From: Paenibacillus sp. OV219
GTDB taxonomy: Bacteria > Bacillota > Bacilli > Paenibacillales > Paenibacillaceae
Reading direction: 5' to 3'
Assembly: GCF_900110075.1 (NCBI RefSeq)
Contig: NZ_FOCJ01000009.1
Coordinates: 124,001-188,000 of the forward strand
DNA length: 64,000 nt
Part shown: positions 1-8,270 of the stretch, in pieces
Position numbering within the stretch: position 1 is the first letter of the stretch
How the letters are laid out: each line of letters opens with the position of its first letter
Translations under genes and position numbers: made by a program
The notes under the pieces: generated by a model
Told to the model about the DNA's origin: nothing
What the model saw: only the letters and a program-made list of their open reading frames with translations
The model's database searches: none

Positions 1-130
1 TGTTCATATAGCGCGTAAGCCGCATGTCGCGTGCTTTTACGATTGTGATATAGGCGAGGACGAGACTGCTCAGAACGAGCAGCGACACCGTGAATATAGC
101 AAGTGCAATTACTGCATGACTGGTATACAT
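1..130 (-). CDS. membrane-anchored protein, N-terminal fragment
   Basis: Reading leftward from an ATG at 130, about 43 codons are open to the window edge. Residues 8-30 are hydrophobic (VIALAIFTVSLLVLSSLVLAY) and are followed by a basic stretch (KARDMRLTRY), which is the pattern of an N-terminal membrane anchor with a cytoplasmic body. The ATG lies five bases after the stop of the upstream response-regulator-like gene, so the two are almost certainly cotranscribed. The rest of the protein is outside the window and I cannot assign a family. Confidence 0.6.
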   Translation of the reverse strand, partial: MYTSHAVIALAIFTVSLLVLSSLVLAYITIVKARDMRLTRYMN

Positions 131-135
131 CTACT

Positions 136-1038
136 TCACTTCAGCCTTTCCAGAAGCCGCTTTACCTTAGCTTCAAGAAGCTTGATGCTGAACGGCTTCG
201 CAATATAGTAGTCTGCGCCATGCTCCAGGCTGTAGATTGTCATATGCTCCGTGTTCCGGCTTCCTAGCATAATGACAATGTACTTGCTTGCATTCGGCAT
301 GCTGCGTAGATCACTCAGCACCTCAATGCCGTCGCGCTGCGGCAGGATGTCGCTTAGGAAGATCAGATGCATATGCCCGGAATGATGCCAGTCCGATTCC
401 GCGAAGCTGGCTCCGTCATGGAAGCTGCGAATTTGGAACTCCATATGCGGCAGCGAGAGATTTTGCATCATGTTGATGAGAATGTTCTGCGCAATCGGCG
501 AGTCCTCAATAATAGATACTTTTATCGTACTCACATCAGGCAAGGTGGCGACAGGTACCGCTCTGAGCTGGAAAGGACCTTTATCCCGTGCCAGCGTTAG
601 TGCCACCGAAGTTGCTTCCAGGATGTCCTCGTAGGTTGTCGTCGAATAGACGACCTCCGTCATTCCGGCCGTAAGCTGCTCATGAGATGAGCTCTGGAAG
701 TCTGTGTAGATTCGTTGGAACAGATATTCTGCTTCGAGAAAGCCGGTATGCATCAACACTGCTATGTATCGAAGCGGTTGCTCAGTAGCAAACAGGTAAT
801 CGGTATTGCGCAGATGGCTTGCGATCAGCTTGCTTGTATGCAGCAGAGCAGGGAGCTCGCTTGTTTGGTCTATTTCAATCGCCACGACTGTAAATTTGGT
901 TCGAACACGCGGCATATCGGCTAGCTTCCATTGAATGAACGACGTGAGCAAGTCGCTGTGATACAGCCCGGTCTCCTCGTTGTATAGCAGAGCGATAAGA
1001 GGGGAAGTGGGAGAGGTACGTGTAGTGGTACTGCTCAT
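136..1038 (-). CDS. response-regulator-like protein with pseudo-receiver domain
   Basis: This is a two-part cytoplasmic protein of 300 residues. The N-terminal half (about residues 15-165) has the size and pattern of a degenerate GGDEF-like domain with no GGDEF motif. The C-terminal half (about 175-300) is a CheY-like receiver: the acidic pair is present (SIIEDSPIAQ) and so is the late lysine (AKPF). At the phospho-acceptor position, however, the sequence reads LIFLSDILPQRDG, which puts Ser where Asp belongs. The usual Thr/Ser is Gly (VIMLGSR). Phosphorylation is therefore unlikely. The start at 1038 is preferred over 1089 because GAGGTG lies 7 bases upstream of it. It is translationally close to the downstream membrane protein, suggesting a partner for it. 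The output is unknown. Confidence 0.75.
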   Translation of the reverse strand: MSSTTTRTSPTSPLIALLYNEETGLYHSDLLTSFIQWKLADMPRVRTKFTVVAIEIDQTSELPALLHTSKLIASHLRNTDYLFATEQPLRYIAVLMHTGFLEAEYLFQRIYTDFQSSSHEQLTAGMTEVVYSTTTYEDILEATSVALTLARDKGPFQLRAVPVATLPDVSTIKVSIIEDSPIAQNILINMMQNLSLPHMEFQIRSFHDGASFAESDWHHSGHMHLIFLSDILPQRDGIEVLSDLRSMPNASKYIVIMLGSRNTEHMTIYSLEHGADYYIAKPFSIKLLEAKVKRLLERLK

Positions 1039-1228
1039 AGTACACCTCAATTCTAGTGAAATCATGTTGTCCTTCCAGTATAGTCGCATCTTGCAAATTA
1101 ATGTTTAGTGAATTACTGGGGATTTGGGTGGAGAGCGGGAGGAAGAGAGATGGGGAAAGCGAATAGTAGTGGAAGATAGCAAATGGATTACCCACTATAC
1201 ACTCCATAAAGAAGGAACGTGAACATTT

Positions 1229-2041
1229 TTGACCCATACATATGAGCATCAAACGCCACAGTTGAACGCTATTCAAATTCCCGCAGAGGACGGGTATATT
1301 GTCGCAAGAATTTTTAGCCCCGGAGGCAAAGGGCCTTTTCCAACCGTCATCCTTCTGCACGGGTTTCCAGGTATTCAGCAAAATTATGATTTGGCAGCGC
1401 AGTTCCAGCATGCCGGCTATCAAGCAGTCGTGTTCCATTATCGGGGGTTGTGGGGAAGCACAGGGGAATTCTCGATTACTCATGCCCTGGAGGACGCGAG
1501 GATAGTTCTAGCTTTCTTGCGTCAAGCTGATACGGCGGCAAAATATAAGATCGATCGTGAGCGCATCGCGCTTGTCGGACATAGCTTTGGCGGCTTTATC
1601 GCCCTGCAGTCGATTGCGGCGGATAGTGGCATCGCGGCTGTTTGCTCCCTCTCTGGTGCTAATTTTGGCATGATGGCGCAGCTTCTTCTTCAGGCAGAAA
1701 GCAGAGCCCAGCTTGAGGCGGGACTTGCTGAACCAGCATCTTATGTCTCTGGGCAATTTACCGTCCAGATGATGAGTGATGAAATTTTGGCGCATGGATC
1801 GGAATGGAATCTACTAGACCGTGCGCAGAGTCTATCAGACAAGCCAGTCTTGTTGGTTGGAGCAGCTCAGGATGTGCTGACACCTGTGAACTTCATGCAT
1901 GCTCCGCTGGTATCAGCATTTGAGCGCACGGGTACGTCAAAGCTGCAAAGTCTAGTCATTGAATCAACTGATCACGGATATGAAGGCAAGCGGCAGGAAC
2001 TGTTCGAGGTTGTTTTGAAGTGGTTGAATGAGGTTGTTTAG
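1229..2041 (+). CDS. alpha/beta hydrolase (S33/dienelactone-hydrolase-like)
   Basis: This is a cytoplasmic serine hydrolase of 270 residues with no signal peptide. It has the oxyanion motif HGFPG near residue 45, the nucleophile elbow GHSFGG (Ser119), a likely acid Asp215 (AAQDVLTP) and His249 (STDHGYEG), so the full triad is visible. Length and order fit esterases or acyl-peptidase-like hydrolases, and the substrate cannot be read from sequence. The start is TTG at 1229 with GAAGGA about 12 bases upstream; no in-frame ATG lies nearby. It is monocistronic, transcribed away from the response-regulator gene, and a hairpin follows it. Confidence 0.85.
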   Translation: MTHTYEHQTPQLNAIQIPAEDGYIVARIFSPGGKGPFPTVILLHGFPGIQQNYDLAAQFQHAGYQAVVFHYRGLWGSTGEFSITHALEDARIVLAFLRQADTAAKYKIDRERIALVGHSFGGFIALQSIAADSGIAAVCSLSGANFGMMAQLLLQAESRAQLEAGLAEPASYVSGQFTVQMMSDEILAHGSEWNLLDRAQSLSDKPVLLVGAAQDVLTPVNFMHAPLVSAFERTGTSKLQSLVIESTDHGYEGKRQELFEVVLKWLNEVV

Positions 2042-2111
2042 CTGATCATGCAGCTGATGTCGCCACAAGCCGATACTCGATGATCGCTAACGGTCTCCAT
2101 ATTACCAAGAT

Positions 2112-2135
2112 GGGGGAGCCTTCAATGGCTCTCCC
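2112..2135 (+). terminator. hairpin after hydrolase gene
   Basis: A 9-bp stem (GGGGGAGCC with GGCTCTCCC, one G-U pair) encloses a six-base loop 70 bases after the hydrolase stop. The downstream tract is TC-rich rather than a clean T-run, so it is a weak intrinsic terminator or a 3'-end stabiliser. Confidence 0.5.
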
Positions 2136-2205
2136 TCTCTATCAACTATATTTGCTTACTAAAAATGTGATAAGATGGAAGCAGACAGATCAGGGGGTGT
2201 TCTTA

Positions 2206-2256
2206 TTGAGCCTCCCACTAATGCTTTTCGCATACCTTGCTCTCTTCATCAATTAG
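2206..2256 (+). CDS. hydrophobic 16-residue micro-ORF
   Basis: TTG start, MSLPLMLFAYLALFIN, then TAG. A near-consensus Shine-Dalgarno (AGGGGGTG, 2192-2199) sits 6-8 bases upstream, stronger than those of many long genes here. The peptide is almost entirely hydrophobic, long enough to enter but barely span a membrane. A clear intrinsic terminator follows 29 bases after the stop, so the ORF could form a small transcription unit of its own. Candidates are a membrane-active small protein, a type I toxin-like peptide or a leader peptide for the downstream kinase. I see no antisense RNA gene and recognise no family. Confidence 0.4.
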   Translation: MSLPLMLFAYLALFIN

Positions 2257-2284
2257 GACACACGATCAGACACCTTAGCTCAGG

Positions 2285-2316
2285 CAGCCGTCCATAACAA
2301 ACGGCTGTCTTTTTTG
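2285..2316 (+). terminator. intrinsic terminator
   Basis: A perfect 7-bp stem CAGCCGT/ACGGCTG with a 9-base loop is followed by TCTTTTTT. It ends the short unit holding the micro-ORF and precedes the kinase start at 2362, so kinase transcription either reads through or starts within the next 45 bases. Confidence 0.75.
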
Positions 2317-2361
2317 CATGTAACGGGAACATTCTATCTTAAGGACAAAGGTGACAACGTC

Positions 2362-3957
2362 ATGGCCAACACCATTCTTTTTCGAATATTGCTTCCTGTC
2401 TTGCTCGTCATTATTTCTATCTCCTCCATCTATCTCGATCGGACAAGTCATCCCTATCTGATGTTTGCGGTGGGCGTCGGTGTGTATATGTCGCTAAATG
2501 CTAAGCAAATGAACAACAAGCAGATTTACATCCAAATTGCGATGCTCGTCCTCTTTCATTGGCTGAGCCAGCTGAACTGGTCCTTGACGATGTATTTGAT
2601 ATTGCTGATCAGACAGATCACACGCAGCGAAAATTTGCTACGAGCACTTCTTCATGCGCTTCTCACTATGACGCTGTACAGTGTTGTCCGCTTCTCCTAT
2701 TCGGTAACGAATGGGTACTCCGTGCTCGTTACGCTATCCGACCTTGCTAGTTCGCTCGTATTTGTCACATTGGTATGGCTCATTAAGAGCAAAGAAATCG
2801 AGAAGAAGAGCCTCGAGCAATTAAACGACGAGCTTCTGAAAAAAGACGTGCTCACAGGACTGCTCAATTATCACGCATTCCGCAGAGCCTTAAGCAAGAT
2901 GAAGGAGCACAGTGAGTTTGGTTTAATCATTATGAGCTGCCAGGATTTGCGAGTTATTAATTTCAAGCATGGATATGAGCAAGCGAACAGCAGCTTGAAG
3001 GATATTGCCGTTCAGCTTGAACGCCACTTTAATCCTGCTATTGTATCGCGTTATGGCGGGAGCGAATTCGCCATCGCGATGACGTATGCAGATGCACCGT
3101 CAGCTGAAGAACATATTAAACAGGTTATCGATCGTATCATGAAGCAATCATCTGAGTTGGACATCATTTACGCCTATGCATTTTCGAACGGATGCACAAC
3201 GGAAGAGACGATAGAGAATGTGGAAAAGCAGCTTTTTCTGCAGAAAAAGGAAATTTGGATGAAGCGAGACGAACACTTCTTTCGCGCGGATAAATTGAAG
3301 GTTATCGGAGAGCTCGCAGCGGGAATGGCCCATGAGATCCGCAATCCGCTGACCACCATTAAAGGGTTTCTGCAGCTTGCTTATCAGAACGACTATAAGG
3401 AGTTCGAAAGATATCACCCGTTGATTATGGACGAGATTACAAGAGTGAGTGAGCTCACCTCTGAGTTTTTGCAATTTTCGAGGCCGAATCTGTCGCAAAT
3501 GAAAGTAGAATCCGTTCAGTCCTGCATCGAGCGTGCCATCTCCATCATGGGTACGGAGATTGAGCGGAGAGGGCATCACCTCAGCGCTGAGTATCCGGAG
3601 GCTCTGCTATACGTCAAAGTGGATAAAGACAAGATTGTGCAGGTGCTCGTGAATTTGTTCAAAAACTCGATTGATGCGATGGATGATCTCGGACAGATCG
3701 GGGTCAAGGTGTATGAGCTGGATAAGCAGGCATGCATCGAGTTGTCAGATACGGGGACCGGGATGTCTGAAGCTACGAAGGAGAAGCTATTTGAACCGTT
3801 CTACACAACGAAAGGGCATGGCACAGGACTCGGCTTAGCGATTTCACACAAAATTGTCCAGGATCATGGCGGACGAATGGACGTGAAGGAGACGAGTGCG
3901 AAGGGGACGGTGTTCATGATCATGCTTCCGTTAGTGTTTAAGTCGGTTATGGAATAG
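2362..3957 (+). CDS. membrane sensor histidine kinase with degenerate GGDEF domain
   Basis: Kinase of 531 residues. The N-terminus carries about six hydrophobic segments (residues 1-145, a membrane sensor module). A GGDEF-like domain follows (DVLTGLLNYHAF near 170, with the active-site loop altered to GGSEF near 235). Next come HisKA with H-box GMAHEIRNPLTTIKGF near 330 and HATPase with an N-box (NLFKNSIDAM), DTGTGM and GTGLGLAI, as in sporulation-type KinB/KinE kinases. The start at 2362 has AAAGGTG eight bases upstream; an earlier in-frame TTG at 2314 lies inside the preceding terminator. There is no response regulator next to it, so it is an orphan kinase, possibly feeding a phosphorelay. 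The GGSEF loop argues against cyclase activity. Confidence 0.88.
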   Translation: MANTILFRILLPVLLVIISISSIYLDRTSHPYLMFAVGVGVYMSLNAKQMNNKQIYIQIAMLVLFHWLSQLNWSLTMYLILLIRQITRSENLLRALLHALLTMTLYSVVRFSYSVTNGYSVLVTLSDLASSLVFVTLVWLIKSKEIEKKSLEQLNDELLKKDVLTGLLNYHAFRRALSKMKEHSEFGLIIMSCQDLRVINFKHGYEQANSSLKDIAVQLERHFNPAIVSRYGGSEFAIAMTYADAPSAEEHIKQVIDRIMKQSSELDIIYAYAFSNGCTTEETIENVEKQLFLQKKEIWMKRDEHFFRADKLKVIGELAAGMAHEIRNPLTTIKGFLQLAYQNDYKEFERYHPLIMDEITRVSELTSEFLQFSRPNLSQMKVESVQSCIERAISIMGTEIERRGHHLSAEYPEALLYVKVDKDKIVQVLVNLFKNSIDAMDDLGQIGVKVYELDKQACIELSDTGTGMSEATKEKLFEPFYTTKGHGTGLGLAISHKIVQDHGGRMDVKETSAKGTVFMIMLPLVFKSVME

Positions 3958-3982
3958 TGGTAGGGAGCGCGTGTCGCAGGCT

Positions 3983-4167
3983 CAGAGCACATATATGATC
4001 TCTCGTCGCGAGAATAGAGCGTTCCGAGTCGCTGAGAGAACGTATATGATCTCTCGTTGGCCGCAGGTACCCGAAAACGCGGGATTTCGGTGCTGAGAGC
4101 ACATATATGATCTCTCGTCGCGAGAATCGAGAGTTTCAGTCGCTGAGAGAACGTATATGATCTCTCG
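3983..4167. repeat. four-copy intergenic repeat (50-60-50 spacing)
   Basis: Four 23-bp units lie at 3983, 4034, 4095 and 4145. Each has the form GAGAG..A(C/T)..TATATGATCTCTCG and is itself a partial palindrome (GAGAG...CTCTC). Units 1 and 3 share ACATATATG and units 2 and 4 share ACGTATATG, so the segment is also a 112-bp direct duplication. Linkers 1-2 and 3-4 are near-identical (TCGCGAGAAT...AGTCGCT). It sits in the convergent gap between the kinase and the exporter genes. No ORF is supported here. Confidence 0.8.
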
Positions 4168-4182
4168 CGCCCGTTAGGGGAT

Positions 4183-4220
4183 AAAAAAGGGAGAGCCCAA
4201 CGACAACGGGGCTCTCCCTT
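4183..4220 (-). terminator. intrinsic terminator of the exporter operon
   Basis: A 12-bp perfect stem (AAGGGAGAGCCC with its complement, loop of about 10) is followed on the minus strand by TTTTTTAT. It lies just after the stop of the distal exporter gene. Confidence 0.85.
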
Positions 4221-4232
4221 CCATTTCCTAAC

Positions 4233-6257
4233 TTATGCCAAGGCGCTAACCGCGGCGCCTTGCTGCAGCTGGTACATGGCGAAGTACTTGCCGCCGTGCA
4301 CCATCAGCTCGTCGTGGTTGCCGCGCTCTACGATGCGGCCGCGGTCGAGCACGAGAATTTGATCCGCCGCGCGGATTGTCGACAAGCGGTGCGCGATGAC
4401 GAACGTCGTGCGTCCACGCTTCAGCACATCGAGAGCCTGCTGGATAATCGCTTCGGTCTCTGTGTCGATGCTCGCGGTCGCTTCGTCGAGGATCAGAATG
4501 GCTGGATCGAAGGCGAGCGCACGCGCGAAGGAGATGAGCTGCCGCTGACCTGCGGACAGCGTGCTTCCTTTCTCGATGACAGGCTCATCAAGTCCGTGAG
4601 GCAGCTGCATGAACATGTCGTACGCGCCGACGTCGCGGAGCGCTCCTTCGATTTTCTCCCGCGTAATCGCCGGGTCGTCCAGGCTGATGTTTGAGGCGAT
4701 CGTGCCGGTGAAGAGGAACGGCTCCTGCAGCACAATGCCCATATGCTGGCGCAGCTGTTGCTTCGACATGTCGCGAACGTTGGTGCCGTCAACTGTGATG
4801 ACGCCTATATCAATATCGTAGAAGCGGAAGAGCAGGTTCAGAATCGAGCTTTTGCCCGATCCGGTATGACCGACAAGCGCGACCGTCTCACCTTGCTTCG
4901 CTTTGAAACTAATCTGCTTCAGCACATCTTCGCCTTCCTTGTAGCCGAACGAAACATCCTCGAAAGCAACATTCCCCTTATAACGCGCTATCCGCTGTTC
5001 AGAAACCGGAATGCCCGGCTCATCCAACAGTGCGAATACGCGCTCCGCCGATACCCGTGCCACCTCGAGGTTCGACAATTGATTGACCATCCCGACGATC
5101 GGCTGCATCATCCGGTTCATGTAATCAATGAAAGCGTAGAGGACGCCGACAGATACAGCAGTCCCAAACCAGCCGCCCGCGAACATCCAGATGACCGTGA
5201 GAAAAATCACATTCCGAAACACGTTCAGCAAATTGTGACTCGTCACTGAGTTCAGAAGCAGCATTTTGTTCTGATACTTGAAGTACTCGTCGTTCATGAC
5301 GTCGAACTCCGCCATCGTTTCTTTTTGCTTGCGGAACACTTGGATAATCGGCATGCCTTGAATGGATTCGTTAATCATGCCGTTGATGTCACTCAGTCGC
5401 GAGCGAATGACATGATTGAAGCCACCCGCATATTTGCGGTAAATAATGATCCAGAAGTACAGAATCGGCAGCAGCGGCATAGCAATTAGAGCAAGCCGAG
5501 CATCGAGCAGGAACAGAGCGCCTATGATCGCGGTCATATAGATGATGCCGGAGAAGAAGTTCGCCAGCACCGAAACATACAGCTCGCGGATTGCCTCTGT
5601 GTCATTCGTCACCCGTGCGACGACTTTGCCTGCCGGCAGATTATCGAAGTATTGCACCGGCAGCTCCTGAATATGCCGGAACACGTCATTGCGCATCTTG
5701 CGTACAATGCGGTTCGCTGACACTTGAAGCAGGAACTTCTGTCCGTAAGCGAGCCCCGCCCCGATGAGCAGCATCCCGACATAGCCAGCAGCCAGCGTAA
5801 TCATACTCCTCAGCTCCGGCTGATAGAAGTGATAGGTCTCATCTCGGCTCAGCAGAGCGGCAGGGTATTGCTGCTTGCTGCCATCCTCGGAAGTAAGCGT
5901 TAGCTTGCCGTCCGCGAACTTACGTGCACCCTTGTCAGGCACACCAGCCGCATCGACAAAATAATACGTAAGCCCGGTTTGCAGCACACGCACCTCGCGG
6001 CCCAACGCCTCGCCATCCTTCCAGTGATCGGCGCGCTTATAATAGCTGCCGTTGTACGCTACGTCATAGCGTCCGTTATCTTTGCTCTCGTACCATGGCT
6101 TCTCGATGCCCATAATGTTCGTATCAATCATCCGTTTGGCGAGAAAAGGTCCGACCAGCTCCGCGGAGATTGCGAGTGCAAGTAGCAGTAGCGCTAGCAG
6201 AATCGGTCGTTTGTAATGCCATGCATATTGAAATAATCGTTTTCCGTTATTGCCCAT
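4233..6257 (-). CDS. bmrD: ABC exporter subunit, BmrD/YheH-like
   Basis: Half-transporter of 674 residues: six membrane helices fused to an ATPase domain. A large insert between helices 1 and 2 (about residues 45-140, polar, 'RYDVAYNGSYYKRADH') is the extracytoplasmic domain characteristic of YheH/BmrD. Walker A GHTGSGKSS is near 460, signature LSAGQRQ (Gly to Ala) near 570, and Walker B ILILDEATASID with an intact catalytic Glu near 590. Its partner has Asp at that site, so the pair should form one active and one degenerate ATP site, as known for heterodimeric exporters that expel drugs. The start at 6257 has AAGGTGA eight bases upstream and gives the family length; a GTG at 6311 is possible. 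Confidence 0.9.
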   Translation of the reverse strand: MGNNGKRLFQYAWHYKRPILLALLLLALAISAELVGPFLAKRMIDTNIMGIEKPWYESKDNGRYDVAYNGSYYKRADHWKDGEALGREVRVLQTGLTYYFVDAAGVPDKGARKFADGKLTLTSEDGSKQQYPAALLSRDETYHFYQPELRSMITLAAGYVGMLLIGAGLAYGQKFLLQVSANRIVRKMRNDVFRHIQELPVQYFDNLPAGKVVARVTNDTEAIRELYVSVLANFFSGIIYMTAIIGALFLLDARLALIAMPLLPILYFWIIIYRKYAGGFNHVIRSRLSDINGMINESIQGMPIIQVFRKQKETMAEFDVMNDEYFKYQNKMLLLNSVTSHNLLNVFRNVIFLTVIWMFAGGWFGTAVSVGVLYAFIDYMNRMMQPIVGMVNQLSNLEVARVSAERVFALLDEPGIPVSEQRIARYKGNVAFEDVSFGYKEGEDVLKQISFKAKQGETVALVGHTGSGKSSILNLLFRFYDIDIGVITVDGTNVRDMSKQQLRQHMGIVLQEPFLFTGTIASNISLDDPAITREKIEGALRDVGAYDMFMQLPHGLDEPVIEKGSTLSAGQRQLISFARALAFDPAILILDEATASIDTETEAIIQQALDVLKRGRTTFVIAHRLSTIRAADQILVLDRGRIVERGNHDELMVHGGKYFAMYQLQQGAAVSALA

Positions 6258-6320
6258 TGTAGGTGTCACCTTCGTTTCCTTATCTCTCATACAAGTCTGC
6301 AGCCGGGGCACTTACACGCC

Positions 6321-8072
6321 TTATTCTTCCACCACGGAAGCGAGCTGCTGCCTATCATACTGTTCTTTATACCAGCCATTATTCAGAAGAAGCTGCTCAT
6401 GCGTGCCTTCTTCTGCGATTCGTCCTTCGTCCAGCACGATAATCCAATCCGCATGCTGCACGGCGGAGAGACGGTGCGTCGTAATGAGCGTCGTCTTGCC
6501 TGCTCGTTCCCTGCGAAGTCCTTCCAGAATCTCAGTCTCTGTCTTGGCATCGACTGCCGAGAGGGCATCGTCCAGCAAAAGAATTTCCGGGTTCGCGATG
6601 ACTGCTCTTGCAATGCTGACCCGCTGCTTCTGTCCACCGGACAGAGCAACGCCTTTCTCCCCAACGAGTGTTTCCAGACCGTCTGGCAGGAACGTCACGT
6701 CTTTGCGGAAGGCAGCCAGTTCCAGTGCTTTGCCTAGCAGCTCATCATCCATCGTACCGTCTGTAACGCCATAAGCGATATTTTCACGAATCGTCTTGCT
6801 GAACAGAATCGGCTGCTGCGGCACATAGCCGACCCAGCTGCGGATCTGGTCGAGCTCGATGTTCGTAATCGGTACACCGCTAGCCTTCAAGCTGCCTTGG
6901 CCCATCGGGTACTCACGAAGCAGCTGACGAAGCAAAGTCGTCTTGCCGCTGCCTGTTCTGCCGACGATGCCGAGCGTTTGACCGCGCGTAAGCTTTACAT
7001 TAATATCAACTAGGTTGTCGATTGAAGAGGACGGATAGCGGAAGGTGAGCCCTTCGGACTCAATCGATTCCGGCACTTGCACCTGCACCGGCGACTTCGC
7101 ATCCACGACGTTCGGCTTCACGCCTAGCGTCTCATTGATCCGGTCGAGCGAGGCATTGCCGCGCTGCATAATGTTGATAAGCTCGCCGATAGCGAACATT
7201 GGCCAGATCAGCATACCTAGGAACATGTTGAACGAGACCATATCGCCAAGGGAAATTTCACCTCGGAACACGAGCCATCCGCCGAAGCAGAGACCGATTA
7301 AATAGCTGATGCCGACGAGAATTTTGAGCGTAGGTTCGAACAGTGCATCAATCTTGGTGACTTCGATGTTCTTGCGGAACACCTCATCGGTCATGTCGCT
7401 GAATCGTTTGCGGTCCGCATCTTCCTGCACGAACGCACGGATGACCCGAACGCCAGAGACGGATTCCAGCACCTGGTCGTTCAGCTTGCCGAAGGCATCC
7501 TGCTGAATCGTAAACCGTTCATGAATCTTCTTGCCAAAATGCTGCATAACAAGCGCAAGCACCGGCAGTGGCAGCATCGCCGCAAGCGTCAGCTTCCAGC
7601 TGATGAAGCCTGCCATCATAACGAGAATGGTCGCCATCCAGATGGTAGAATCGACCAGCGTTAGAATACCGAAGCCTGCTGTATTCGATACGGCGCCAAT
7701 ATCGTTCGTCGCCCGGGCCATCAGGTCACCGGTGCGATTGCGTTCATAGAAGGTTGGCGTCATCTTCAGCAGATGCCGCATAAGGCGCGAGCGGAGTTTG
7801 CGCTCCAGGATGAAGGAGGAGCCGAACAGCTGCGACCACCAGACATAAGTGATGAGATAAACGATGACAGTGAGGCCTGCCCAGTAGAGCAGCAGCTCCG
7901 TCAGCTTCTGTCGCGTCATCGTGCCTTGGCCGATGCTGTCGATAGCGTAGCCGATCATTCTCGGAGGTATAACCTCAAAAATACCGCAGATCGTAAGCAG
8001 CACAAGAGCAAGCGTGTAACGCTTCCAATGCATTTTGAAAAACCAGCTTAATTTTTTTAATACGTCAAACAC
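6321..8072 (-). CDS. bmrC: ABC exporter subunit, BmrC/YheI-like
   Basis: Half-transporter of 583 residues with six membrane helices, then the ATPase domain: Walker A GRTGSGKTT near 370, signature LSGGQKQR near 480 and Walker B ILLLDDALSAVD near 505. The catalytic Glu is Asp, marking this as the degenerate-site subunit of a heterodimer with the next gene, about 60 bases on. The GTG start at 8072 (MFDVLKKLSWFF) matches the family N-terminus, with GGAAAGG about 12 bases upstream. The frame stays open to 8255, but that stretch contains two terminators. Expression is probably set by the upstream leader. Substrates are likely antibiotics or other lipophilic toxins (family knowledge). Confidence 0.9.
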   Translation of the reverse strand: MFDVLKKLSWFFKMHWKRYTLALVLLTICGIFEVIPPRMIGYAIDSIGQGTMTRQKLTELLLYWAGLTVIVYLITYVWWSQLFGSSFILERKLRSRLMRHLLKMTPTFYERNRTGDLMARATNDIGAVSNTAGFGILTLVDSTIWMATILVMMAGFISWKLTLAAMLPLPVLALVMQHFGKKIHERFTIQQDAFGKLNDQVLESVSGVRVIRAFVQEDADRKRFSDMTDEVFRKNIEVTKIDALFEPTLKILVGISYLIGLCFGGWLVFRGEISLGDMVSFNMFLGMLIWPMFAIGELINIMQRGNASLDRINETLGVKPNVVDAKSPVQVQVPESIESEGLTFRYPSSSIDNLVDINVKLTRGQTLGIVGRTGSGKTTLLRQLLREYPMGQGSLKASGVPITNIELDQIRSWVGYVPQQPILFSKTIRENIAYGVTDGTMDDELLGKALELAAFRKDVTFLPDGLETLVGEKGVALSGGQKQRVSIARAVIANPEILLLDDALSAVDAKTETEILEGLRRERAGKTTLITTHRLSAVQHADWIIVLDEGRIAEEGTHEQLLLNNGWYKEQYDRQQLASVVEE

Positions 8073-8106
8073 GTAGATCAACAACCTTTCCAGCTTAGAT
8101 CGATAC

Positions 8107-8142
8107 AAAAAAAGAGGCCTACCGCCGTAAGCGATACGCCTC
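8107..8142 (-). terminator. leader terminator 2, just before bmrC
   Basis: On the minus strand GAGGCGTATCGC pairs with GCGGTAGGCCTC (12 bp with one mismatch, five-base loop), followed by seven Ts. It lies 35 bases before the bmrC start, after the leader peptide, so transcription must pass it for exporter expression. Confidence 0.8.
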
Positions 8143-8200
8143 ATCCTGCATGCCGGCTGCGTGTCAGCGTGAGAGCTGCCGCAGCTAAGCCGGATGCAAA

Positions 8201-8240
8201 ATAAAAAAGGCGCACGATTACGTTGCCGTAACCATGCACC
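8201..8240 (-). terminator. leader terminator 1 (attenuator stem)
   Basis: A 14-bp stem with only Watson-Crick and G-U pairs (GGTGCATGGTTACG with CGTAATCGTGCGCC, loop GCAA) is followed by TTTTTTATTTT. Its 5' arm contains GGTTACG, which is complementary to CGTAACC inside the leader coding sequence, so an alternative antiterminator pairing is possible. It lies 30 bases after the leader stop codon. Confidence 0.88.
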
Positions 8241-8270
8241 TACTTCCGTTAACAAGCGAGAATGCTTCGC

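Noticed and set aside
1151-1180. Nine-codon ORF (MGKANSSGR) behind GGGAGG
   Set aside because: It sits in a purine-rich stretch where such a site arises easily, with no other supporting signal.
2314-2361. Longer start for the sensor kinase at TTG 2314
   Set aside because: It overlaps the T-tract of an intrinsic terminator and lacks a ribosome-binding site; ATG 2362 has both spacing and a normal membrane start.
8073-8255. N-terminal extension of the BmrC-type subunit to TTG 8255
   Set aside because: The open frame runs through two intrinsic terminators and gives 61 residues absent from the family; GTG 8072 matches the usual N-terminus.
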